From CAZSWS01 sp964610765 (GTDB lineage: Bacteria > Bacteroidota > Bacteroidia > Bacteroidales > Tannerellaceae), in assembly GCA_964610765.1 (NCBI GenBank), contig CAZSWS010000002.1, positions 1 through 64,000 of the forward strand: a stretch of 64,000 nucleotides of DNA, read 5' to 3'. Under the pieces are notes generated by a model. The model had not been told where the DNA came from. It saw only the letters and a list, made by a program, of their open reading frames with translations, and did not search any database. The position numbers were made by a program, and so were the translations under genes. Below are positions 1-6,384 of the stretch, piece after piece. How positions within the stretch are numbered: the first letter of the stretch is position 1; each line of letters begins with the position of its first letter.

Positions 1-398
1 TAAATCCCCGGACCATGCTTTTTGATGGACATTGGCATCAAGCACCCACCACAACTCGTGGTGTTCCCCTCACCCCACACCTCTCCGGGTGCATGCTAAT
101 GGAAGCTATGTGCATCCTCCAACCGCTATAACAAGAACATCGCGTCACCTGTCGGTCTGTGCCCTGCTCATCGGCAACCATACGAGCATTGCCCAAATAA
201 ACGACACCCCCTTGCGAAGTCATTCCGGGCTTGACCCGGAATCGCATAAGAACCGTCGGTAATAAAAAGCATATTTTCCACCAATAATCTCAGCACCAAC
301 ACACTGCAAAAAACCAACTATTGATGACCGCCGCAGCTAGTGCGATTGCGCAATGGCGGCAGAAATGGCGGTAATTAAAAGAAAGAAATGACAGGCAG
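1..398. other. Gap without a convincing gene
   Basis: No gene is supported here. Two overlapping open frames exist on opposite strands around 32-262, but both run across a palindrome, have proline/histidine-rich or low-complexity translations, and resemble no family I know. The stretch looks richer in G+C than the genes downstream. It holds the REP-like palindrome at 222-242 and lies beyond the end of the RHS remnant at 399-521. I read it as decayed accessory DNA. Confidence 0.5.
222..242. repeat. REP-like palindrome
   Basis: An inverted repeat with 8-bp perfect arms, ATTCCGGG and CCCGGAAT, separated by CTTGA. This kind of CCGGG-TCAAG-CCCGG palindrome recurs between genes in many bacterial chromosomes as a REP-like element. 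Only one copy is seen in this window, so the repetitive nature is inferred from general knowledge. Confidence 0.6.
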
Positions 399-521
399 TT
401 AGGTATTATACCGAATTTCAGTAATTCCTTTGTTTAAATCTTTCGTCAGTGCCCCGTTTTTGTTGTAGGTGTACTCCGTCGTTTGGTTTGTGAAATTCTT
501 AAAGTCTTCCGAACCTGCCAT
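399..521 (-). pseudogene. Remnant of an RHS/YD-repeat protein (C-terminal fragment)
   Basis: A 40-codon minus-strand frame from an ATG at 521 to TAA at 401-399. Its translation contains YTYNKNGALTKDLNKGITEI, close to the YD-repeat consensus of RHS-family and WapA-like toxin/adhesin proteins (Y-x-Y-D-x-N-G-N-L-T-K-D-L-N-K-G-I). Intact family members carry dozens of such repeats over 1,000 or more residues; here one repeat is left, with no repeats upstream. It begins just past the terminator at 530-568, so it is probably untranscribed. The short length makes this a fossil, not a functional gene. The family match is by eye and fairly specific. Confidence 0.6.
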
Positions 522-529
522 ACCAATAT

Positions 530-568
530 AAAAAACTCCCACGGTCGTTGGACGGTAGGAGTTTTTTT
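530..568. terminator. Rho-independent terminator of the 589-1014 gene
   Basis: The arms AAAAAACTCC (530-539) and GGAGTTTTTT (558-567) give a hairpin with A- and T-tracts on both sides. It lies just after the stop of the minus-strand gene at 589-1014 and could also work on the other strand. Confidence 0.75.
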
Positions 569-588
569 GAACGTACTAGTTGGATATG

Positions 589-1014
589 TTACCGGTTGGG
601 TCTGCGGCGATTGTCTTGGTTGCCTCGATTGTCTCGGTTATCCCTGTTTTCACGATTTGAGCGGTTCTTTTCGCGATTCTTCTGAATTTCCTCTTGCCAT
701 TTGTCGTATTTTTTTAATTGGTCTTCAGTCAAGACTCCACGAATGGCTTTATCGGTTGCTTTTGTTTTTTCTTGAAATGCCGTTGCATCTCTTTTGCCAC
801 TGTCGCGCAGCTTCTTCATGTCTTCTGCCGCTTTGAAGTAGATGTCATAGACTTTCTTCTGCTGACTATCTGTCAAGCTTACTTTTTCTTTCAACGTTTC
901 TGTTTGCCGCTTTGCCATATCTTCAGAAGATAGCTGTCTGCGTCGCTCTTGTGCTGTTGTAGAACCTACTACAAAAAACACCAATAATACCAAGGTTGTA
1001 ATTTTCGTTCTCAT
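589..1014 (-). CDS. Small secreted helical protein, Spy/CpxP- or DUF4890-like
   Basis: A 141-residue exported protein of unknown function. Residues 1-21 form a signal peptide ending near TTAQ. The mature part is helical and charged, with 'KVSLTDSQQKKVYDIY' and 'VLTEDQLKKYDKW', the two LTxxQ-type helices seen in Spy/CpxP-like and Bacteroides DUF4890-like periplasmic proteins. The last 30 residues are a low-complexity Asn/Arg/Asp tail. A TTG start at 1041 would add nine residues before the signal peptide, so I prefer the ATG at 1014. Upstream lies a tandem 10-bp repeat (1030-1056); downstream is a terminator. It is a single-gene unit. A periplasmic chaperone or stress role is only an analogy. 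Confidence 0.7.
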   Translation of the reverse strand: MRTKITTLVLLVFFVVGSTTAQERRRQLSSEDMAKRQTETLKEKVSLTDSQQKKVYDIYFKAAEDMKKLRDSGKRDATAFQEKTKATDKAIRGVLTEDQLKKYDKWQEEIQKNREKNRSNRENRDNRDNRGNQDNRRRPNR

Positions 1015-1029
1015 TTCATTTCTATTTAA

Positions 1030-1056
1030 GTTAGACTCCAATAGGTGTTAGACTCC
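1030..1056. promoter_or_regulatory. Direct repeat upstream of the secreted helical protein gene
   Basis: GTTAGACTCC occurs at 1030-1039 and 1047-1056, a perfect 10-bp direct repeat with a 17-bp period. It ends 16 bp upstream of the ATG at 1014 (minus strand). Its place in the leader suggests a regulator site or a duplication scar. No known motif is recognised. Confidence 0.4.
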
Positions 1057-1202
1057 TGAAAATGAAAAAGGTTTGATGCGATGAAAAAATATTTACAACA
1101 ACACAGAGAGTAGTTTTATTATTCTGTTTTCAGCTATTACATTTGAAGAAAAATCCACCATCCCAAAAGGTTAATAAAATATAAATCCAGGCCAGCTTTG
1201 TC

Positions 1203-1220
1203 AAATGAATATATTCATTT
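1203..1220. repeat. 18-bp perfect palindrome
   Basis: AAATGAATATATTCATTT is self-complementary along its whole length and is followed by more T residues. It lies between the leader of the gene on the left and the interrupted small frame on the right. It could be an operator or a weak terminator; nothing in the sequence decides this. Confidence 0.35.
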
Positions 1221-1302
1221 TTTTCATCGCGTTAAAAAATCACAAACACTATTGACAAAGAGGTATCAAGATGGTAACTTCAGCATAAAAAAAAGAATCA
1301 TT

Positions 1303-1557
1303 ATGCAAACAGCACAAATAAATCAGCCAATACGCCCCCGATTATATAGCCATACAGACACAACTTCCAACAACTCTAGCTAGCAAGGCGAATCGGAGGC
1401 GTTGTTGTTTACCGATAAAACACAACGACAGATTCTCTTAGGAAATCGGTGTGAACTAGCTCCGGAAAATCAGCATTTGCTGATTCCGTTTATACTCTCT
1501 GACGATTATCATAGCTTTCAGCTTCGAAATCGTCCATACCCAAAAGAGGGGTTTTAG
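1303..1557 (+). pseudogene. 84-codon small protein frame interrupted by one in-frame amber codon
   Basis: From ATG 1303 the frame runs 26 codons to TAG at 1381-1383, then continues open in the same frame for 57 more codons to TAG at 1555-1557. The downstream part, with LLGNRCELAPENQ and QLRNRPYPKEGF, has the codon choice and composition of real coding sequence. The base after TAG starts CAA, and a single CAG-to-TAG change would account for the break. A possible promoter lies upstream (TTGAC 1252-1256, TAACTTCA 1275-1282), and a strong terminator overlaps the final stop. I do not recognise the protein. It is most likely a small gene killed by a nonsense mutation; readthrough is the alternative. 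Confidence 0.4.
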
Positions 1558-1588
1558 TTGCCAAAGCAACTAGAGCCCCTCTTCTTTT
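1544..1588 (+). terminator. Strong terminator overlapping the end of the interrupted small gene
   Basis: The plus strand folds into a long hairpin: AAGAGGGGTTTTAGTTG (1544-1560) pairs with the stretch beginning CAACTAGAG (from 1567), with G-U wobble, followed by TCTTTTTG. The stop codon TAG (1555-1557) lies inside the stem. It implies a plus-strand transcript crossing 1303-1557. Confidence 0.7.
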
Positions 1589-1732
1589 TGCTCAAAATCG
1601 ACTAAAAACGGGCTAAATTCAATACTGACATTTTCAAAAAAGACTATAGTCTTTTGTCAAAAAGGCTATATTGACTTTATAAAAAGGCTATAGCCTTTTC
1701 AAAAAGCTCCCAAAATCAGTCAAAAATGAAGA
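1588..1732 (+). repeat. Dispersed palindrome-rich repeat, copy A
   Basis: The copy contains two perfect 18-bp palindromes, AAAAGACTATAGTCTTTT (1638-1655) and AAAAGGCTATAGCCTTTT (1682-1699), with a third related half, AAAAGGCTATATTGAC, between them. The same series GGxCTAAATTCAATA, GACATTTTCAAAA, GGCTATATTGACTTTATA and CCCAAAATCA occurs inverted at about 52700-52836 (copy B). Both copies sit just downstream of a terminator hairpin. The two copies differ: A has an extra palindrome unit near 1640, and B has an extra stretch of about 20 bp before the final CCCAAAATCA. Confidence 0.7.
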
Positions 1733-2000
1733 GAAATACCTATTTTTTACCTTAAGCACCCTCCTTCAAACCTATCGATATTATAACAATTCATAAATAA
1801 ACATAAAAACAAGGCTTTTGCAGGCTTTCCTATGTCATCTCAGCCTTGATTCAGCAGCGCATCAGAAGCGATGCTAATCAAGAAAAACTTCTTACCTACC
1901 ACATACTGCCGATAGTATCCATTAGTAAAAAGGAGACTCATTCAATGCATCAATCCGAAGAAAAACAGTTTAGTTAACCTCCTATTTAAAATCTTTATTT

Positions 2001-2008
2001 TACCTTTG
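2001..2008 (+). promoter_or_regulatory. -7 promoter element for tRNA-Thr
   Basis: TACCTTTG matches the Bacteroidetes -7 consensus TAnnTTTG exactly and lies 93 bp upstream of the tRNA. No good -33 TTTG is at the usual spacing. Confidence 0.45.
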
Positions 2009-2100
2009 CGCGGTTATTCAAGTTCTCCTGCCGATTATTTCCTACAAAGCTAAGGGATGGGAACGATTAGTAGAAGAACTTGATACAATTAAAAAACCTT

Positions 2101-2173
2101 GCCGAAATAGCTCAGTTGGTAGAGCAATTCATTCGTAATGAATAGGTCGCCGGTTCGAGTCCGGCTTTCGGCT
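2101..2173 (+). tRNA. tRNA-Thr, anticodon CGT
   Basis: The 73 nt fold into a complete cloverleaf: acceptor stem GCCGAAA/TTTCGGC, D-arm GCTC-AGTTGGTA-GAGC, anticodon stem ATTCA/TGAAT around loop TTCGTAA (anticodon CGT, reads ACG), and T-arm GCCGG-TTCGAGT-CCGGC. The discriminator is T and CCA is not encoded. The gene stands alone with its own promoter-like motif and terminator. An apparent integrase relic begins 126 bp downstream, so this tRNA may have served as an attachment site. Confidence 0.95.
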
Positions 2174-2184
2174 CACTTAGAATC

Positions 2185-2214
2185 AAGCAGTTACAGAAAG
2201 TGACTGCTTTTTTT
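2185..2214 (+). terminator. Terminator of tRNA-Thr
   Basis: AGCAGTTAC (2186-2194) pairs with GTGACTGCT (2200-2208) with one wobble, followed by a run of T residues. It lies 12 bp after the tRNA. Confidence 0.75.
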
Positions 2215-2266
2215 ATTTGGTGGATTTAATGAAATAAAGTGCGGTTTTAAGGGGTTTAAACGGCAT

Positions 2267-2328
2267 GAGTTAAACCAAGAGTTAAACCAGAAAACACTAT
2301 GAGTACAACAGTCAATGTCATTTGCTGA
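2267..2328 (+). pseudogene. Apparent 5' relic of a tyrosine-recombinase (integrase) gene
   Basis: Two tandem copies of GAGTTAAACCA (2267-2277, 2279-2289) are followed by ATG at 2299 encoding MSTTVNVIC and then TGA (2326-2328). Many Bacteroidetes phage-integrase-type recombinases begin MSTTVNV(I/L)CYKSKTL, so the first nine residues fit the family and the match then stops. With the neighbouring tRNA-Thr this looks like the scar of an integrative element that was lost. The evidence is a short N-terminal match plus context. Confidence 0.45.
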
Positions 2329-2440
2329 CTTTACGGGTTGCCCTATTGGCTTTCTCTCGGATAACATATACGTGGGATAGAGAGTAATACAAAAAAAGGT
2401 AGTTACTCAGCCTCTTAGAGAGAAGAGCAGATAGGCGCGA

Positions 2441-3022
2441 TTACTGCTTTTTCCCTCCGAAACTGAAGGTTACCGGAATGTAAACCGGTGACATCACAGG
2501 TTGATTTCCTATTAAAAACGATGGTTTGAGTTGCAGTTTTACTTCTGTTTTTTGCGAACCTATACCTATAAAGTTTTTCACAATATTGACTACCGCATCT
2601 TTCGAATGAGATTGCATCAACGAAATTAAATCAACACCTATCGTTAGAGGCAGTCTTTGTGTTTGTCCTGCTGATATGTTTAATGCCTGATTGACAGTCC
2701 CGGTCGTAAACTGTACACCATCAATACTAATCACATACTGCATACCGTGGAGTGCAGCAGCTGACTGGCTCGGATTTTCGACATTTAAGTTGACTGTAAA
2801 GTCTAAGGGCAACGAACTCATGCCACCACCTGACAGCAAGGAAGTCAATTTAAGTACCGAAGCCACGTTCAGTCCATTAGACAAGTTCATACCATCAATA
2901 CTTAAATTTGAAATAGAATTATAACTATACTTACAGTTGACCATATTGTAGGAACTCTGCAATGAGCTACACCCGGGCAGCAACCAGAAAATTAAAAGGA
3001 TAGAGAAAAAATATTTATTCAT
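2441..3022 (-). CDS. LEA14-like lipoprotein
   Basis: A 193-residue exported lipoprotein: the signal peptide ends in the lipobox LLPGC (Cys18). The mature part matches the Late Embryogenesis Abundant group-2 (LEA14/WHy) beta-sandwich pattern: 'LDFTVNLNVENPS' followed by 'ISIDGVQFTTGTVNQALNISAGQTQRLPL', a family hallmark in which a basal strand pair carries a non-covalent ligand-free binding face. Function in Bacteroidales is not established. It ends in FGGKKQ at 2441. It faces the integrase relic on its 3' side and is followed upstream by the GNAT gene on the same strand with a 29-bp gap, so the two may be cotranscribed. Confidence 0.75.
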   Translation of the reverse strand: MNKYFFSILLIFWLLPGCSSLQSSYNMVNCKYSYNSISNLSIDGMNLSNGLNVASVLKLTSLLSGGGMSSLPLDFTVNLNVENPSQSAAALHGMQYVISIDGVQFTTGTVNQALNISAGQTQRLPLTIGVDLISLMQSHSKDAVVNIVKNFIGIGSQKTEVKLQLKPSFLIGNQPVMSPVYIPVTFSFGGKKQ

Positions 3023-3051
3023 TTCTTTAGTTATTTATGTAGTTTATTGTT

Positions 3052-3486
3052 TTAGTTATTCGGAAAAGACATCCTATACACATTCGTTTCTCTCTGTTCA
3101 AAGCCTACTGAACGATATAGACTATTGGCCGCTATACGCTTGGCGTTAGAAGTGAGCATAAACGTATCGGCTCCTTCTGATTTAACAAAAGAAATAGCCT
3201 GTTCGATCAATTTTCTCCCCAATCCTTGCCCCCTATAAGTCTGCTCAATCACCACATCTTCCAGCCAGGCTTTCTTACCTGACGGTGTTTGGTAAAATCC
3301 AACAGAGAACATGCCTATAATAGCCACTTCATCATACAAGAAGAATAAATAGGTATTGGCAGAGGAAAGCATTTCTTTAAAATAAGACTCTGTGAGTAGA
3401 AAGTCACCGGAAACAAGTTGATTCAATAGTTTTTGAGTTGCTTCCAGGTAGTAAGGTCTGTATTCTGTCGCTTGAATAATATGCAT
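3052..3486 (-). CDS. GNAT family N-acetyltransferase
   Basis: A 144-residue Gcn5-related acetyltransferase, predicted to move an acetyl group from acetyl-CoA to an amine of unknown substrate. The acetyl-CoA P-loop motif is QTYRGQGLGRKLIEQA (Q/R-x-x-G-x-G/A), preceded by the strand 'AWLEDVVIEQTYRG' and followed by the C-terminal motif SLYRSVGFEQRE. The start at ATG 3486 gives the usual GNAT length; a TTG/GTG start at 3543/3540 would add 19 residues that match nothing. A terminator lies just upstream (3550-3585), separating it from the Hc1 gene. Confidence 0.85.
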   Translation of the reverse strand: MHIIQATEYRPYYLEATQKLLNQLVSGDFLLTESYFKEMLSSANTYLFFLYDEVAIIGMFSVGFYQTPSGKKAWLEDVVIEQTYRGQGLGRKLIEQAISFVKSEGADTFMLTSNAKRIAANSLYRSVGFEQRETNVYRMSFPNN

Positions 3487-3549
3487 AAACTCGCTCTTTT
3501 TTGCTTGAATAATTGCGTCAAACTTAGCTAAAATATTCACCAATAAGCA

Positions 3550-3585
3550 AAAAAATAGCCGGAAGTATCATCCCGGCTATTTTTT
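3550..3585. terminator. Terminator between the Hc1 and GNAT genes
   Basis: The arms AAAAAATAGCCGG (3550-3562) and CCGGCTATTTTTT (3573-3585) are perfectly complementary, 13 bp, flanked by A and T runs. It terminates the minus-strand gene ending at 3600 and can work in both directions. Confidence 0.85.
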
Positions 3586-3599
3586 AAATAGAGGTATTC

Positions 3600-3776
3600 T
3601 TATTTTTTTGATTCCTCGATAGATATCTTACGGAATTCTTTCAAAGCTTTCTCGATAGCTAAAGAAGTTTTTCTAGCGCGAGTTCCGGCTGCTTTGTTAC
3701 CATTGCCTACTTGAGCGTTTGCATCTTTCATGAAGTCTGCAAAAAGCTGATCTAAATTTTCTACTAAATTTTTCAT
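3600..3776 (-). CDS. Histone H1-like Hc1-family protein
   Basis: A 58-residue lysine-rich protein beginning MKNLVENLDQLFADFMKDA and continuing with GNKAAGTRARKTSLAIEKAL. This is the Bacteroidetes histone H1-like (Hc1/PF07432-type) pattern: an amphipathic N-terminal helix, then AGxRARKxxLxIxKxxKEFRK. Such proteins are small nucleoid-associated DNA binders. TAA is at 3602-3600 and the ATG at 3776-3774. It has its own terminator and stands alone. The family assignment rests on the AGTRARK core and the length. Confidence 0.85.
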   Translation of the reverse strand: MKNLVENLDQLFADFMKDANAQVGNGNKAAGTRARKTSLAIEKALKEFRKISIEESKK

Positions 3777-4206
3777 TTGATTGTTATATTAAAATTAAAC
3801 AATAATAGTGATTCGTATTTGAATGATTAACCATGACAGAAACTTAACTCTTTTTCACATAACTATTGAACAGAAAAGCCCTATCCTCTATCTAATCAAG
3901 GACAAAGAAAATATTTTCTTTGGACATTAGAAGCATTTAAACACTTTTAAACACTTTTTCTTCTTGATATACAGATGTATGAAAATAAATTATCGGAAAA
4001 GCAAGAGTAAAAACGAATATATTTCCTATTTTTGTAATGATAAGAGTTTGAAAATCAACTCTAAAAGACAAAAACCGACAAATAATGTCTACCAAACCGA
4101 CTTTTCACAAAGATGGATAAAAAAGACAGCTTGATTTAATGAGCATACACGATCATTTTAAACCTAAAGAATCATCAAACACAAAATCTACTAACCACAA
4201 AGAATT
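3777..4206. other. Intergenic region between Hc1 and the ADP-ribosylglycohydrolase-like gene
   Basis: An A+T-rich gap with the promoter-like TATTTTTG (4027-4034), giving a leader of about 170 nt before the ATG at 4207. The leader contains GAGTT/AACTC hairpin arms near 4046-4063 and a 23-codon frame (4139-4210) overlapping the next start. Nothing else is recognised. Confidence 0.55.
4027..4034 (+). promoter_or_regulatory. -7 promoter element for the 4207 gene
   Basis: TATTTTTG matches TAnnTTTG exactly, 173 bp upstream of the ATG. There is no clear -33 TTTG. Confidence 0.4.
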
Positions 4207-4210
4207 ATGA
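4139..4210 (+). CDS. Possible 23-residue leader peptide
   Basis: ATG at 4139 opens a 23-codon frame (MSIHDHFKPKESSNTKSTNH then KEL) whose TGA stop (4208-4210) overlaps the ATG of the next gene at 4207 as ATGA. That overlap is the classic geometry of translational coupling. The peptide is hydrophilic and matches no family. It may be chance; the overlap is the only support. Confidence 0.2.
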   Translation: MSIHDHFKPKESSNTKSTNHKEL

Positions 4211-5751
4211 TTAAAAAAAGTCTACTTCCGCTATTATTCATACTCTTGATTAATAGCTGCCAAACTTCAGACAACTCGTCCGGCAAAAAGATACCGCAAA
4301 CGGTCACTTTATCAAAAGAAGTATTGATGGATAAAATTAAAGGCGGCTGGGCAGGACAAACGATTGGTTGTTCCTATGGAGGACCCACCGAGTTCAAATT
4401 TAACGGAACCATGATTCAAGACTATGTACCTATTGAATGGCCGGACGGATATATCAAATGGTGGTACGAAAACGTTCCGGGCTTGTATGACGATGTATAT
4501 ATGGACTTAACCTTTGTAGATGTCTTTGACCGCTTAGGGCTTGATGCCCCAGTTGACTCATTTGCGATGGCATTTGCAACAGCCGGATATACCCTTTGGC
4601 ATGCCAATCAAGCGGCACGCTACAATATCTTACAAGGCATTCTCCCCTCTGAATCCGGGCATTGGCTGAACAATCCACACGCCGATGATTTAGACTTTCA
4701 GATAGAAGCAGACTTCGCCGGATTAATGTCACCCGGATTGCCCAATGCTTCTTCAGCCATTTCAGACAAAATAGGGCATATTATGAATTATGGAGATGGT
4801 TGGTACGGAGGAGTATATGTAGCAGCCATGTATACACTGGCATTTATTTCAGACGACATGGAATTTATCGTTACTGAAGCGCTGAAAACTATACCAAAAG
4901 AAAGTCGTTACTACCAATGTATGAACGATGTGATTCGCTGGTACAAACAGTATCCTAATGATTGGAAACAAAACTGGGCTGAGTGTGAAAAGAAATGGAG
5001 TGAAGACGTGGGATGCCCCGATGGTGTATTTGCCCCATTCAATATTGATGCTGTTATCAACAGTGCCTATATCCTTATCGGGTTATTATACGGAGAGGGT
5101 GATTTTTATAAAACAATGGATATTTCAACCCGTTGCGGGCAAGACTCTGATTGCAACCCGGCTTCGGCCGCCGGCATTTTAGGTACGATGATAGGATACA
5201 GCAACATACCTGAATACTGGATGAAGAACCTCAGAGAGGTAGAAGATATGGATTTTGCCTATACACATATATCCCTGAACAAGACGTATGAAATGAGCTT
5301 TAATCAGGCACTAGCCATGATTGAGCGACATGGAGGAGAAATTGCTGACCAACATGTAACAATAGCTTGCGAAACACCTGAAGCCGTACGCTATGAAAAA
5401 GCATTTGAAGGACATCACCCCACCCATAAACTCGGTGTACATAAGACTGTTGATCAAATAGAAGAAGTTACATTTGAAGGTATTGGCATCGTATTCAAAG
5501 GGTATGTTCATGCAGATGACCCCAGCTATGTGGCCGAAGTCACCATGTATATAGATGGTGAGCCGATAGAAACAGCTAAACTGCCGGCTGCATACAACGT
5601 TCGCCGTCACGAACTCTTCTGGAAATACCAACTCACACAAAAAGAACATACCGTTACTTTCAAGTGGTTAAACCCAGCTAAAGGAACAGCGGTCCATTTT
5701 GGCGAAGCTTTGGTCTATTCGGACAAACCTAAACCAGCAGTGCATAAGTAA
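4207..5751 (+). CDS. Secreted ADP-ribosylglycohydrolase-fold lipoprotein
   Basis: A 514-residue lipoprotein (signal peptide, LINSC lipobox, Cys18). Residues about 38-350 have the ADP-ribosylglycohydrolase (DraG/ARH) fold: GGWAGQTIGCSYGGPTEF near the N-terminus, a DDVYMDLTF segment in place of the usual DDT motif, and CGQDSDCNPASAAG with D313-S-D315 in place of GGDTDTNA. These acidic residues would bind the metal pair. The last 110 or so residues form a beta-rich domain ('VTFEGIGIVFKGYV'). Classical members remove ADP-ribose from proteins in the cytoplasm; an exported copy in a Bacteroidales glycan forager may instead cleave a sugar linkage. Single-gene unit with a hairpin after it. Confidence 0.75.
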   Translation: MIKKSLLPLLFILLINSCQTSDNSSGKKIPQTVTLSKEVLMDKIKGGWAGQTIGCSYGGPTEFKFNGTMIQDYVPIEWPDGYIKWWYENVPGLYDDVYMDLTFVDVFDRLGLDAPVDSFAMAFATAGYTLWHANQAARYNILQGILPSESGHWLNNPHADDLDFQIEADFAGLMSPGLPNASSAISDKIGHIMNYGDGWYGGVYVAAMYTLAFISDDMEFIVTEALKTIPKESRYYQCMNDVIRWYKQYPNDWKQNWAECEKKWSEDVGCPDGVFAPFNIDAVINSAYILIGLLYGEGDFYKTMDISTRCGQDSDCNPASAAGILGTMIGYSNIPEYWMKNLREVEDMDFAYTHISLNKTYEMSFNQALAMIERHGGEIADQHVTIACETPEAVRYEKAFEGHHPTHKLGVHKTVDQIEEVTFEGIGIVFKGYVHADDPSYVAEVTMYIDGEPIETAKLPAAYNVRRHELFWKYQLTQKEHTVTFKWLNPAKGTAVHFGEALVYSDKPKPAVHK

Positions 5752-5792
5752 TCCGGCTTCATTTAATAGAAACCATTCAACCAAACACCCGC

Positions 5793-5820
5793 AATAAGCA
5801 CGTTTAAATACGTGCTTATT
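5793..5820 (+). terminator. Hairpin after the ADP-ribosylglycohydrolase-like gene
   Basis: AATAAGCACG (5793-5802) and CGTGCTTATT (5811-5820) form a perfect 10-bp stem with an 8-nt loop. There is no long T-run afterwards, so termination is likely but not certain. Confidence 0.55.
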
Positions 5821-5854
5821 CAAACTTGTTATACACGCAATGAATTCGTTTGAC

Positions 5855-5862
5855 TATATTTG
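5855..5862 (+). promoter_or_regulatory. -7 promoter element for the DUF456 gene
   Basis: TATATTTG matches TAnnTTTG, 26 bp before the ATG at 5888. Likely drives 5888-7293. Confidence 0.6.
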
Positions 5863-5887
5863 CACGAACTAGCCAATCTGAAAGAAT

Positions 5888-6364
5888 ATGGATATCGTTT
5901 TAATCGTATTAGCAGCTATTTGTCTACTCCTAGGACTTGCCGGAAGCATTCTTCCGCTACTTCCCGGACCGCCACTGTCTTATGTCGGGTTATTATTACT
6001 ACACTTTACCGACAGGGTTCAGTTTAGCACCACACAGTTGATGGTATGGTTAGCTTTGGTCATTTTCATCTCACTGATTGATTATATCATCCCAATATTG
6101 GGGGTGAAAAAATGGAAAGGAACGAGGTGGGGAACCTGGGGATGCCTGGTGGGAACTATTGGAGGATTCTTTGTCTTCCCTCCTTGGGGAATTATCATTG
6201 GCCCTTTCATTGGTGCAGTTATAGGCGAACTATTGGGCGGACAAAAAAGCAACGAAGCCCTCAAATCAGGCTTAGGTGCATTTATTGGCTTTGTCGTTGG
6301 GACGGCCCTCAAATTTGCTGTTAGCGGCTATTTCATCTTCTGCTTTATACGCGCCTTACTTTAA
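5888..6364 (+). CDS. DUF456 family membrane protein
   Basis: A 158-residue inner-membrane protein with four to five hydrophobic segments. It shows the DUF456 pattern: GLAGSILPLLPGPPLSYVGL in the first hairpin, 'DYIIPILGVKKWKGTRWG' in the middle, and the glycine-rich GGFFVFPPWGIIIGPFIGA and GAVIGELLGG segments. The function of this family is unknown; it is widespread and small. It is followed 20 bp later by serine acetyltransferase, so the two are probably cotranscribed from the promoter at 5855. Confidence 0.85.
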   Translation: MDIVLIVLAAICLLLGLAGSILPLLPGPPLSYVGLLLLHFTDRVQFSTTQLMVWLALVIFISLIDYIIPILGVKKWKGTRWGTWGCLVGTIGGFFVFPPWGIIIGPFIGAVIGELLGGQKSNEALKSGLGAFIGFVVGTALKFAVSGYFIFCFIRALL

Positions 6365-6384
6365 GAACAACTTAATAATAACGT

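Larger units (their letters stand above)
1558..2100. other. Intergenic region before tRNA-Thr
   Basis: This gap contains the dispersed repeat copy A (about 1588-1732), then about 270 bp with no recognisable gene, then the tRNA promoter-like motif TACCTTTG (2001-2008). Short frames are present but none looks coding. Confidence 0.6.

Noticed and set aside
32..262. Two overlapping open frames (32-262 plus, 38-247 minus)
   Set aside because: They cross a REP-like palindrome, have no signal or family match, and their Arg/His/Pro-rich composition fits translated repeat DNA.
1198..1383. A longer 61-codon frame starting at 1198
   Set aside because: The added 35 residues begin before the possible promoter and run through a palindrome. 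I place the start at the ATG 1303.
2101..2173. A tRNA duplicate or attachment-site copy elsewhere in the window
   Set aside because: I found no second copy of the tRNA 3' end (TTCGAGTCCGGC) in the window, so no intact integrated element is claimed.
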